A DNA stretch of 41,697 bases, from the NCBI GenBank assembly GCA_021785935.1, contig JAJYOG010000013.1:1-41697 (forward strand), given 5' to 3'. The stretch comes from Actinomycetes bacterium (GTDB taxonomy: Bacteria; Actinomycetota; Thermoleophilia; BMS3ABIN01). Position 1 is the stretch's first letter, and the number at the start of each line of letters is the position of its first letter. Under the pieces are notes generated by a model, which did no database searches, was not told the origin of the DNA, and saw nothing but the letters and a program-made list of their open reading frames with translations. Below, in pieces: positions 26,647 to 33,705 of the stretch. The translations under genes were made by a program, and so were the position numbers.

Positions 26647-27336
26647 GTGGATACTCCTACTCGCAAGAGCTATCTTAAACAGACGCCCATCTTCTCAGAT
26701 CTGAGCGAAGAGGAGCTGGACGGACTGATCCCGCGGATCGTCGAGCGCCGCTTGAAGGGTGACACCGTTATCTTTCATGAAAACGATCCCGGTACGGCCT
26801 TCTTTCTGGTTAAAACAGGGCGTATCAAGATCTACAAGACTGATCCGCATGGCCGTGAACAGGTGCTTTCCATCCTCGGTGACGGGCAGATTTTTGGGGA
26901 TGTACCCGCTTTTGACGGCGGCCCCTATCCGGCTACCGCCGAGACCATGACCGACTCCGAAATTTATCTCATCCGCAGTGAAGATTTTCAGGATCTGGTA
27001 CGCCAGCATCCGGAGGTTGCGCTGAAGATCATCCGGGTACTGGGGCAGCGGCTCCGGCAGGCGATGGAGCTTGTGCGCGACCTCTCCTTCAAACAGGCGC
27101 CCCACCGTCTGGCAAGCCTGCTGATCAGACTGGCCGGCGAATATGGCAGCGAGAGCGGCGAGGGTATTCTGATCGACCTGCCGCTGTCGCGGCAGGAGCT
27201 GGCCGACATCGTCGGAACCTCACGGGAAACAATAACCCGGGAGCTGAAGAAGATGGAAAGGGAAGGAATGCTCGGCGTAAACCGCCGGGTCATCACCATC
27301 ACTGATATTGAGCGTCTCAAGGTTTGGGCCAGGTGA
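26647..27336 (+). CDS. Crp/Fnr-family transcription regulator
   Basis: 229 residues from GTG 26647. An N-terminal cyclic-nucleotide-binding-type sensor (about 12-125; F-L-V-K-T-G-R-I-K-I-Y, G-D-G-Q-I-F-G-D-V) is joined by a long dimer helix to a winged HTH (L-S-R-Q-E-L-A-D-I-V-G-T-S-R-E-T-I-T-R-E-L, about 178-198). The recognition helix T-S-R-E-T-I-T-R-E is of the Crp/Fnr type. The Glu/Arg cAMP contacts of CRP are not conserved (F-G-D-V-P-A-F-D-G-G-P-Y-P-A), and no Cys cluster for a 4Fe-4S centre exists, so it is neither a plain CRP nor an FNR. Haem (DNR-like), redox or another ligand is possible. TGAT-N4-ATCA palindromes precede it and the redox operon downstream. Confidence 0.9.
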   Translation: MDTPTRKSYLKQTPIFSDLSEEELDGLIPRIVERRLKGDTVIFHENDPGTAFFLVKTGRIKIYKTDPHGREQVLSILGDGQIFGDVPAFDGGPYPATAETMTDSEIYLIRSEDFQDLVRQHPEVALKIIRVLGQRLRQAMELVRDLSFKQAPHRLASLLIRLAGEYGSESGEGILIDLPLSRQELADIVGTSRETITRELKKMEREGMLGVNRRVITITDIERLKVWAR

Positions 27337-27381
27337 ATCGGCTGGAGCGGGCACCGTTTGCCGGTGAATATGGCCCGGTTC

Positions 27382-27395
27382 GTGATGCAAATCAC
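27382..27395 (+). promoter_or_regulatory. Crp/Fnr-type palindrome upstream of the redox operon
   Basis: GTGATGCAAATCAC is a perfect inverted repeat with the same TGAT-N4-ATCA core as the site before the regulator gene. It is centred about 106 bp before the 47-aa protein's ATG. A TATCCT at 27440-27445 could be its -10, placing the site near -63, an activator position. Confidence 0.6.
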
Positions 27396-27494
27396 ATCCG
27401 GTTTTGACGTTTTGCATGTTTGCGGCAGTCCTGCGCGGTTATCCTTAGAGTTAGATGCGGTTCCGTTCGGGAACCTGAAATTTAAGGAGAAAAA

Positions 27495-27638
27495 ATGAGC
27501 GATCAGAATGATGCGGCGAAGTGCATGGAGTGCGGCGCCACCAGCGAACAGAAAGTCCTGCTGGCCTGCGTTAAGGATAATGAGCAGGCGTGGGTGTGCG
27601 TCCATTGCCTGCCGATGCTGATCCACGGCGCCCACTGA
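27495..27638 (+). CDS. 47-residue double-CxxC (zinc-ribbon-like) protein
   Basis: ATG 27495 is preceded by AAGGAGA (27484-27490). The product carries C-M-E-C (residues 10-13) and, after 20 residues, C-V-H-C (35-38), plus a lone Cys at 25 in L-L-A-C-V. This is a minimal zinc ribbon or rubredoxin-like metal site. A Trp-Val strand precedes the second pair and the tail is L-P-M-L-I-H-G-A-H. It is the first gene of a three-gene unit under the Crp/Fnr-type palindrome, with a membrane oxidase-like protein and a DUF1858 protein following. I know the pattern from short actinobacterial proteins but not its function; redox or metal sensing is an inference. Confidence 0.7.
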   Translation: MSDQNDAAKCMECGATSEQKVLLACVKDNEQAWVCVHCLPMLIHGAH

Positions 27639-27671
27639 CCGGGGAGCCTTTAACCTTATAGGAGGCCCAAG

Positions 27672-28133
27672 ATGAGTCCAACAGTCATCGGTTTCATCAA
27701 GACGAGTCTGCTTTCACTGGCAACCGGAGTCATTCTGGGTGTTCTCATGGCCCTTCACGTTTTGCCTCAGGCGGACGCGCCGCAGTTTATAACAAGTGCC
27801 CATGCTCATATCAACCTGCTAGGTGCGGTGATGATGTTGATCTTTGGCGTCGGATACCATATCCTGCCACGCTTTAGCGGACGGCCGCTCCATAACGAGA
27901 AACTTTCGACGGTTCAGCTGTGGCTAAATATCACGGGGCTGGTTGGGATGTTCGTGGCGCTGCTGGTGGCGGCTTATTCAACCGCCGACCTCATGCGCTT
28001 TGCCGTGGCCCCATTCGGCGTACTTTACGCCCTGGGCGGCGTTCTCTTTGCCTGGAATATGTGGATGACGATCTCGGGGGCGCTGCCGGCGCCAACGCCG
28101 ATCAAGCCAGCCGCTAAACCAGCAGAGAAGTAA
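27672..28133 (+). CDS. Small haem-copper-oxidase-subunit-I-like membrane protein
   Basis: 153 residues with four transmembrane helices (about 8-30, 42-65, 80-105 and 112-135). S-A-H-A-H-I-N-L-L-G in helix 2, with G-V-G-Y-H-I-L-P-R-F-S-G-R-P-L-H after it, matches the segment of cbb3/NorB-type oxidase subunit I that carries haem-ligand histidines. Only this N-terminal third of the oxidase fold is present, so it is not a working oxidase; such truncated homologues are thought to bind haem. AGGAGG precedes the ATG. It sits with the double-CxxC peptide and a DUF1858 protein under a Crp/Fnr-type site, which suggests a role in nitric oxide, oxygen or redox response. No other oxidase subunit is nearby. 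Confidence 0.75.
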   Translation: MSPTVIGFIKTSLLSLATGVILGVLMALHVLPQADAPQFITSAHAHINLLGAVMMLIFGVGYHILPRFSGRPLHNEKLSTVQLWLNITGLVGMFVALLVAAYSTADLMRFAVAPFGVLYALGGVLFAWNMWMTISGALPAPTPIKPAAKPAEK

Positions 28134-28215
28134 ACACCAACAGATAGGCTAAAGATTCAGACAACGTAGAAGCATTGACCGCATGATGCTACATAGCAAG
28201 TAGAAGGGAGGAGCC

Positions 28216-28440
28216 ATGTCAGAAGCTACCGAGATCACTGAAGTCAGCGGCGAGACCATCATCGGCGACGTTGTGGAAAAGCTGCCCGGCGGCGCCGAGA
28301 TAATCGAGAAATATTTTGGCAACGGATGTTTTACCTGCCCCGGCATCCGCATGGAGTCGATAAATTTCGGCGCCACCATGCACGGCGTTAACGCCGAAGA
28401 GATTGTTGAGGAGCTGAGGAAACTGGTGCCGTCGGGCTAA
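28216..28440 (+). CDS. DUF1858 redox-disulfide domain protein
   Basis: 74 residues; GGGAGGAG lies 4-5 nt before the ATG. The DUF1858 signature is complete: I-I-G-D-V-V-E-K-L-P-G-G-A-E-I-I-E-K-Y-F near residues 15-34, then G-C-F-T-C-P-G (a C-x-x-C pair) and a helix E-E-I-V-E-E-L-R-K-L. Small proteins of this type occur near hybrid-cluster (Hcp) proteins and di-iron nitric-oxide repair proteins (ScdA/RIC), and are presumed to form a redox-active disulfide. It ends the plus-strand redox unit; a strong bidirectional terminator follows. Confidence 0.9.
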   Translation: MSEATEITEVSGETIIGDVVEKLPGGAEIIEKYFGNGCFTCPGIRMESINFGATMHGVNAEEIVEELRKLVPSG

Positions 28441-28443
28441 TGC

Positions 28444-28473
28444 GAGTCGAAGCGGAACTCGAGTCGAAGCGGA
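28444..28473. repeat. Two 13-bp direct repeats
   Basis: GAGTCGAAGCGGA occurs at 28444-28456 and 28461-28473, between the DUF1858 stop and the terminator. Probably a small duplication. Confidence 0.5.
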
Positions 28474-28478
28474 TTAAG

Positions 28479-28519
28479 AATGGGGCGGGGCGCGATCGAA
28501 GATCGCGCCCCGCCCCATT
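28479..28519. terminator. Bidirectional terminator between the DUF1858 gene and hppA
   Basis: An 18-19-bp nearly all-GC stem (about 28480-28497 with 28501-28518) closes a GAA loop. T residues (28518-28520) follow on the plus strand; on the minus strand the tract reads CATTCTTAATC. It lies 46 bp after the end of minus-strand hppA and serves both convergent genes. Confidence 0.88.
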
Positions 28520-28566
28520 TGGCTCCAGTTTCGCCTCTTGCGAGACGTTGGATGCTTATTCTATCG

Positions 28567-30663
28567 CTAGTTCTTCGTCAGATAAGGAACGATCAGAAGA
28601 GCGACGATATTGACGACCTTGATCATCGGGTTGATGGCCGGGCCGGCGGTGTCCTTATAGGGATCGCCTACGGTGTCGCCGGTGACCGCGGCTGCGTGGG
28701 CGTCAGAGCCCTTGCCGCCGTACTTGCCATCCTCGATGAGCTTTTTAGCGTTGTCCCAGGCGCCGCCACCACTGGTCATGGAAATGGCCAGGAACAGACC
28801 GGTGACGATGCTACCCACGAGCACGCCGCCGAGCATCTCATAGCCAAGGCTCTCGGCGCCAAGCGCGCGCGGAACCAGGCCGATGACCAGCGGAGTCAGT
28901 ATGGGTATAAGGGCCGGCAGCATCATCTTGCGAAGCGCCGCCTTGGTAACGATGTCGACGCAGCTGCCGTATTCCGGACGCCCCGTTCCTTCCATGATGC
29001 CGGGAATTTCACGGAACTGGCGGCGCACCTCTTCCACAACCATGCCGCCTGCGCTACCGACGGCCTCCATGCAGAGAGCCGCGAAGATAAACGGCAGCAG
29101 GCCACCGATGAAGAGGCCGACGATAACCGGGGCGCTCTGCAGGGCGAAAGCCGACTTGAGAGCTTCCGGGTTGACATGCTTGCCGAGTTCATCAGTGTAG
29201 GACGCGAACAGCACCAGGGCGGCCAGACCAGCGGAGCCGATGGCATAACCCTTGGTGACGGCCTTGGTGGTGTTGCCGACAGCGTCGAGCGGATCGGTGA
29301 CACCGCGAACTTCCTCGGGCAGTTCGGCCATCTCAGCGATACCGCCGGCGTTGTCGGTGATCGGCCCGTAAGAGTCGATGGCGACGATGATGCCGGTCAT
29401 GGAGAGCTGAGCCATAACGGCTACGGCGATACCATAGATGCCAGCTTCATAATTGGCCAGCAGGATGCCGCCGCTGATGGCGAGCACGGGCAATGCCGTG
29501 GACTTCATGCTGACCGCGAGGCCAGCGATGATGTTAGTCGCGGAACCTGTCTGCGACGCCGAGGCGATGTGCTTGACCGGACCGTACTTCGTCGCCGTGA
29601 AATACTCGGTGATGATGACGATGGCGCCGGTCACGACCAGGCCGATGATGGTACAGATGTAGATGTTGCCCCAGGTGACCACTTTGCCGTCGGCCAGTTT
29701 GGGCAGGTCCCTCATGAGCCAGTAGGTCACGGGGATGAAAGCGCCCGCGGCCAGAATGCCACTGGCGATGAGACCCTTGTAAAGCGCAGCCATGATGCCG
29801 CCGCCGGAACCAACGCGCACGAAAAAGCTGCCGATGATGGAGGCGATAATCGAAACGCCGCCGATCACGAGCGGGAACATGAGCGCCTTGTCGTAGTTCT
29901 TGAAGAGCAGGGAACCGAGCAGCATGACCGCGACAGCCGTGACCGCGTAGGTCTCAAACAGGTCAGCCGCCATACCGGCGCAGTCGCCGACGTTGTCGCC
30001 GACGTTGTCAGCGATAACAGCCGGGTTGCGCGGATCGTCCTCGGGAATACCGGCTTCGACCTTACCAACCAGGTCGGCGCCGACGTCAGCGGCTTTGGTG
30101 TAGATGCCGCCGCCAAGCCTGGCGAAGACGGAGACGAGGCTGCCGCCGAAGCCAAGGCCGATCAGAGCGTCAACCGCCTCCTTGGAGGTTGTGCCGACAA
30201 TCTTGGTCATGACGCCGTAGTAACCGGCGACGCCGAGAAGCGCCAGGCCGACTACCAGAAGACCCGTGACCGAACCACCGCGGAACGCCACGTTCATTGC
30301 GGGTTTGAGCCCGCCGCGGGCAGCTTCCGCCGTACGGACATTGGCGCGAACGGAAACCATCATGCCAATCCATCCGGTTGAAGCCGAAAGAATGGCGCCT
30401 ACCAGGAAGGCGACGCCGGTGTGCCAACCAAGAGCAACTGTCAAAATAACAAACAGCACTACCCCGACAATAGCCACTGCGCGGGTCTGCCGGTTCAGGT
30501 AAGCCTTGGCGCCTTCCTGAATGGCACCGGCGATCTCCTGCATCTTCTCATTGCCCGCAGGCAGCTTGAGAACCCACATGATGAGGATGACCCCGTAAGC
30601 AACCGCCGCGGCGCCACAGACAATGGCTATCGCCACCGCATTGTTAGCAACAAAACTTTCCAA
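28567..30663 (-). CDS. hppA: Membrane-bound proton-pumping pyrophosphatase
   Basis: 698 residues from TTG 30663 (GGAG eight nt upstream); the frame is open 29 more residues, but those are polar and precede the true start. The enzyme couples pyrophosphate hydrolysis to ion pumping. About 15-16 hydrophobic helices are visible. Pyrophosphate-binding motifs are complete: [39 protein letters not shown], and the distal [14 protein letters not shown]. The diagnostic stretch reads [10 protein letters not shown], with Lys and Thr where K+-dependent enzymes have Ala and Gly, so it should be the K+-independent, proton-pumping type. It is convergent with the redox operon and shares its terminator. Confidence 0.96.
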   Translation of the reverse strand: MESFVANNAVAIAIVCGAAAVAYGVILIMWVLKLPAGNEKMQEIAGAIQEGAKAYLNRQTRAVAIVGVVLFVILTVALGWHTGVAFLVGAILSASTGWIGMMVSVRANVRTAEAARGGLKPAMNVAFRGGSVTGLLVVGLALLGVAGYYGVMTKIVGTTSKEAVDALIGLGFGGSLVSVFARLGGGIYTKAADVGADLVGKVEAGIPEDDPRNPAVIADNVGDNVGDCAGMAADLFETYAVTAVAVMLLGSLLFKNYDKALMFPLVIGGVSIIASIIGSFFVRVGSGGGIMAALYKGLIASGILAAGAFIPVTYWLMRDLPKLADGKVVTWGNIYICTIIGLVVTGAIVIITEYFTATKYGPVKHIASASQTGSATNIIAGLAVSMKSTALPVLAISGGILLANYEAGIYGIAVAVMAQLSMTGIIVAIDSYGPITDNAGGIAEMAELPEEVRGVTDPLDAVGNTTKAVTKGYAIGSAGLAALVLFASYTDELGKHVNPEALKSAFALQSAPVIVGLFIGGLLPFIFAALCMEAVGSAGGMVVEEVRRQFREIPGIMEGTGRPEYGSCVDIVTKAALRKMMLPALIPILTPLVIGLVPRALGAESLGYEMLGGVLVGSIVTGLFLAISMTSGGGAWDNAKKLIEDGKYGGKGSDAHAAAVTGDTVGDPYKDTAGPAINPMIKVVNIVALLIVPYLTKN

Positions 30664-30842
30664 TATTTTACTCCTCTCTCTTTGCGGGAAACCCCCGGTT
30701 TTTTGAACGCCCCCCTGTTTCTGATGTCTCAGGGGTAGACGCAGTCGCACTTTCAGACCGGCGAAATTTATATCAGATTGGCGGAAAAAGATAAAGAAGC
30801 AGAGCCCTGCGAGGTTCCGGATAACGGATAAGAGATATCAGA

Positions 30843-30870
30843 TAAACAAATAGCAGCCCGAGCGGGCTGC
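30843..30870 (-). terminator. Intrinsic terminator after the LysR gene
   Basis: On the minus strand GCAGCCC, a 4-nt loop and GGGCTGC (plus 30853-30870) are followed by TATTTGTTTATC. Confidence 0.85.
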
Positions 30871-30889
30871 AGGCAAACTTATCGTTTGG

Positions 30890-31804
30890 TCAGGCAAGTT
30901 CGGGGACAAGCCCGGTGGATCCGCCGCCGGAAACCAGCAGTTCGCGGAATTTGACCGAGGCGGGCGAATTATAGCGATCGGCTACGGTGATCAGGTAAAA
31001 ATCGCGCTTGAGGGTGACATCCTTCACCGCCACCTGCTTGAGCAGGCGGCCTTGCAGCTGGGCGTGAACAGCACGGCGGGAGAGCATGGACACTCCAAGC
31101 CCGGCCGCTACAGCGGTCTTGATGGCTGAGGAATTTCCCAGCTCCATGACCACATTGAGCTTCGGAATACCCTCCTTGGCCAGAGCGTCCTCGATGACCT
31201 CCCGTGTTCCGGAGCCAAGCTCGCGGGTGATGAAGGGTTCCTGCATCAGTTCGTCCTTGCTGACCGAATCCCGGTTGGCCCACCGGTGGCGGGGGCTCAC
31301 AAACAGCACCAGTTCATCCTTTTCAATGGATTCGCGCACCAGGGACGGGTTCTGAACGTCGTGCTCTACTACCGCCAGGGGGAACAGGCCCGCCAGCAGC
31401 TGATCCTCAATGATACGCGTGTTCTCCACTATCAAAGACACCTTGACCTCGGGATAACGCTGACGGAATTCGCCGAGATAGAACGGCATCAGGTAATTAC
31501 CGACCGTGGTGCTGGCGCCCACATGCAGCTCGCCGCCCTTAAGGCCGCGGAGATCGTCGAATTCCTGGTTGATTTCATCCTCGATCTCAAGGATCCTCGT
31601 AGCCTTCTCATAAAGGATATGCCCGGGTTCTGTCAGCGTTGCGCCCTTACTGCCCCGATCGAAGAGCGTAACCCCGTAGCGGCGCTCTAGCGCCTGTATC
31701 TGCTGGCTTACGGCAGACTGGGACATGAAAAGGTCCTCGGCCACTGCCGAAAAATTGCCTTTTCTGGCTATGGAGCAGAACGTCCTGAGCTTGGTTAGAT
31801 CCAA
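30890..31804 (-). CDS. LysR-family transcription regulator
   Basis: 304 residues from TTG 31804, preceded by AGGAG at good spacing. The N-terminal HTH (L-R-T-F-C-S-I-A-R-K-G-N-F-S-A-V-A-E-D-L-F-M-S-Q-S-A-V-S-Q-Q-I, about 7-37) is of the LysR type. The C-terminal co-inducer domain (about 92-295) shows G-A-S-T-T-V-G-N-Y, G-S-G-T-R-E-V-I-E and G-L-G-V-S-M-L-S, most like CysL/CbbR-type regulators. The divergent neighbour is an ArsR regulator. The intergenic region is AT-rich with repeated GAATAT. Target genes cannot be told from sequence alone. Confidence 0.92.
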   Translation of the reverse strand: MDLTKLRTFCSIARKGNFSAVAEDLFMSQSAVSQQIQALERRYGVTLFDRGSKGATLTEPGHILYEKATRILEIEDEINQEFDDLRGLKGGELHVGASTTVGNYLMPFYLGEFRQRYPEVKVSLIVENTRIIEDQLLAGLFPLAVVEHDVQNPSLVRESIEKDELVLFVSPRHRWANRDSVSKDELMQEPFITRELGSGTREVIEDALAKEGIPKLNVVMELGNSSAIKTAVAAGLGVSMLSRRAVHAQLQGRLLKQVAVKDVTLKRDFYLITVADRYNSPASVKFRELLVSGGGSTGLVPELA

Positions 31805-31992
31805 CTGACTCCTTCAATTTGTTGCCATATTTAATAGGTATTATTGGAATATCTTATCATAACCCGGAATATTCATTATCCTAAATGATTCATCTGCACA
31901 TTTGAATATCTTGGGATGATAGTTATTGATATATGTAGATAAGTACATTACTCTTTTCTTCTGACCCATATTGAAACGATTGAGGTGAGCCA
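31805..31992. promoter_or_regulatory. AT-rich divergent promoter region between lysR and arsR
   Basis: GAATAT occurs three times (31847, 31867, 31904); GAATATCTT is repeated at 31847-31855 and 31904-31912, and GAATATTC (31867-31874) is a perfect palindrome. LysR proteins bind degenerate T-N11-A dyads in divergent regions and often repress themselves, so this is where such sites are expected. The exact operator is not resolved. Confidence 0.4.
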
Positions 31993-32313
31993 ATGACAGA
32001 GGAAAAACCATCCTGTTGCGACTACAAGACGCTGGTGGCGGTGTTCAAGGCACTGTCGGATGAATCGCGCCAGAAAATTCTGCTGTCGCTGGAGGAAAAG
32101 GGCGAGCAGAGCGTGACCGAGCTGGTGAAGCAGTTCGACTTCTCACAGCCAACCATGTCACACCACCTGGGCGTGCTCAAACACTCGGGCCTGGTGGATG
32201 ATCACCGCAGGGGACAATCCGTCTACTATCAGGTCAACCGCCGTTGGCTGCAGGACTGTTGTAGCGATTATCTCTCACATTTTGGCGACTCGGGCGAGGC
32301 AGATTCATCATGA
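31993..32313 (+). CDS. arsR: ArsR-family metalloregulator
   Basis: 106 residues. GAGGTGA precedes the ATG. The winged HTH is complete ([32 protein letters not shown]). Vicinal Cys pairs occur near each end (C8-C9 and a D-C-C-S motif near residue 91); the classical E. coli C-V-C site in the recognition helix is absent, so thiolate binding of As(III), Sb(III) or another metal would use these terminal pairs, as in some actinobacterial ArsR proteins. It directly precedes a decayed arsM, which supports an arsenic role. Confidence 0.88.
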   Translation: MTEEKPSCCDYKTLVAVFKALSDESRQKILLSLEEKGEQSVTELVKQFDFSQPTMSHHLGVLKHSGLVDDHRRGQSVYYQVNRRWLQDCCSDYLSHFGDSGEADSS

Positions 32314-32326
32314 AAAGCATGGATAA

Positions 32327-32725
32327 GGCACGGTTGATGTAGTCATCAGCAACTGCGTTATCAACCTGTCCGCGGACAAGGAAGCAATCTTCCGCGAAAT
32401 ATATCGCGTACTAAAACCCGGCGGCCGTGTCGCCATTTCCGATATCGTTCTCCTTCAGGAACTGCCCGAACCGCTGCGCGAAAACATCGCCGCTTACACC
32501 GGACGCGTGGGCGGAGTTGTCCGGATAGAGGAATACAAGCAGCTAATGAAGAGAGCAAGCCTGAAGAATGTCGAGGTTTCAACGATTAGTCAGGCCGGGC
32601 TTGACAGCATCACCGGCTGCGCCAGCAGCAGCGACGCCGTGGTCAAGATGATTGCCAACGCTCTGGGCGAAGACACAAAGATTGGCCGCTACATCGCCAG
32701 CGCCCATATCTCGGCGGTTAAATAG
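32327..32725 (+). pseudogene. arsM: C-terminal remnant of an arsenite methyltransferase
   Basis: A 132-codon open frame begins just after a TAA (32324-32326) with no start codon or ribosome site. It opens inside a methyltransferase fold: [12 protein letters not shown], then [22 protein letters not shown]. Both are characteristic of ArsM, which methylates As(III) with S-adenosylmethionine. The N-terminal half, with the SAM-binding glycine motif and the first catalytic cysteines, is missing. The Cys usually found in the A-Y-V-G-C-V-A-G segment is Arg here (A-Y-T-G-R-V-G-G). A GTG at 32507 would give only 72 residues. Other explanations, a frameshift or an unusual split gene, are less likely because no N-terminal half is seen between here and arsR. 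Confidence 0.8.
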
Positions 32726-32732
32726 GCTACAG

Positions 32733-32801
32733 GCTGCCGCGCAACCTGTGGGGGAGCTGCCGCGCAACCTGTGGGGGAGCTGCCTCGCAACCTGTGGGGG
32801 A
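32733..32801. repeat. Three tandem 23-bp repeats
   Basis: Three head-to-tail copies (32733-32755, 32756-32778, 32779-32801) of a unit containing GCTGCCGCGCAACCTG then TGGGGGA. Copy three has one substitution, and a degenerate partial fourth follows. They lie between the arsM remnant and the TTG-started lipoprotein gene. Confidence 0.85.
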
Positions 32802-32912
32802 ACTGCCGCCGCGGGAGCGACTGCGATTAGTGCCGTTACGCCGCGGATGTGGTAAAAATAGGAATAGACGCAATGACCGGCCCCATCCTGCTCTTATTTA
32901 ACTGGAGGCGCG

Positions 32913-33701
32913 TTGCCCCGCATATTGACCCGCATTCTGATAATCGCCCTGTGCCTGGCGCCGTTCGTGGCTGTTTCCGGCTGCGGCTCTCAGGACACGC
33001 CGGCAAATACGGCCGGACAATCCCGAGACCCGGCGACCAGAACCTATTCCAAATCGCCTGAGTCCACCAGCCTGCTTCTCAAGGATGCCAGCGACGCGCT
33101 CAGAGCCCGTTACGCTTCCGGCGAGGGAGCCCATTTCACCATGGAAACCACGGGCGTCACCAGCGGGCATTCGATTGGCATGCGGGCCGAAGGTGACATC
33201 GCCTTTCCCGATAAAGCCCGGATGACATCCAGCAATTATTTGACCCCCCAGCCTGTCAGTGTTGACGTCGTCACCGTTGGCGGCAAGGCCTTTTCCCGAA
33301 CCCCTGCCGGAAGCGGCGCCTGGCAAAACGGAGATGCCGGCATGCCGCCGCCGGACCCGCAAAATATCGCCGGATTCATGGATTACGGGCGCAGCTCGCG
33401 CAATTTCGGCCATGAGAATATCAACGGACATGACACCTGGGATGTGCAGGTCGACGTCGACATGGTGATGCTTGCCACCGACGCCATGAAACGTACATCA
33501 GATCCGCAACTGCTCAAGGAACTCGAAGCCCTGAAATCTTCCGTGGTTACCGTGGACTTCTGGATCGGAGCTGACGACCTGGCGATCTACCAGATGCTGG
33601 TGAAGACCACAAATCCACTGGCCGGTTTCGATCAGGCGCAAGACATCTTTTTCACCAACTGGGGACAGCACGTAGAGATTACCGCTCCGAGAGAAATGTG
33701 A
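32913..33701 (+). CDS. LppX/LprAFG-like lipoprotein
   Basis: 262 residues from TTG 32913 (GGAGG at 32904-32908). The signal segment (R-I-L-T-R-I, about 12 hydrophobic residues) ends in the lipobox A-V-S-G-C with Cys near 24, so it is anchored to the outer face of the membrane. The mature part is a long half-barrel-like domain (G-E-G-A-H-F-T-M-E-T-T-G-V..A-E-G-D-I-A-F-P-D-K-A-R-M) with G-H-D-T-W-D-V-Q-V-D-V-D and D-F-W-I-G-A-D-D-L strands, most like actinobacterial LppX/LprAFG carriers of lipids. It is convergent with the next gene, 4 bp apart. Confidence 0.8.
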   Translation: MPRILTRILIIALCLAPFVAVSGCGSQDTPANTAGQSRDPATRTYSKSPESTSLLLKDASDALRARYASGEGAHFTMETTGVTSGHSIGMRAEGDIAFPDKARMTSSNYLTPQPVSVDVVTVGGKAFSRTPAGSGAWQNGDAGMPPPDPQNIAGFMDYGRSSRNFGHENINGHDTWDVQVDVDMVMLATDAMKRTSDPQLLKELEALKSSVVTVDFWIGADDLAIYQMLVKTTNPLAGFDQAQDIFFTNWGQHVEITAPREM

Positions 33702-33705
33702 GGCA

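Noticed and set aside
26647-27336. A true CRP or FNR
   Set aside because: The cAMP-contact residues and the Fe-S cysteines are both missing, so only the family, not the ligand, can be assigned.
28480-30381. A 633-codon plus-strand open frame opposite hppA
   Set aside because: It is the mirror of a GC-rich gene: it is full of His, Asp and Gly and has no domain, while hppA on the other strand is unmistakable.
32507-32725. A separate 72-residue gene starting at GTG 32507
   Set aside because: The homology to ArsM begins upstream in the same frame, so this is an internal piece of the remnant and not a gene of its own.
32733-32801. A CRISPR array
   Set aside because: The 23-bp units abut with no spacers and there are no cas genes.
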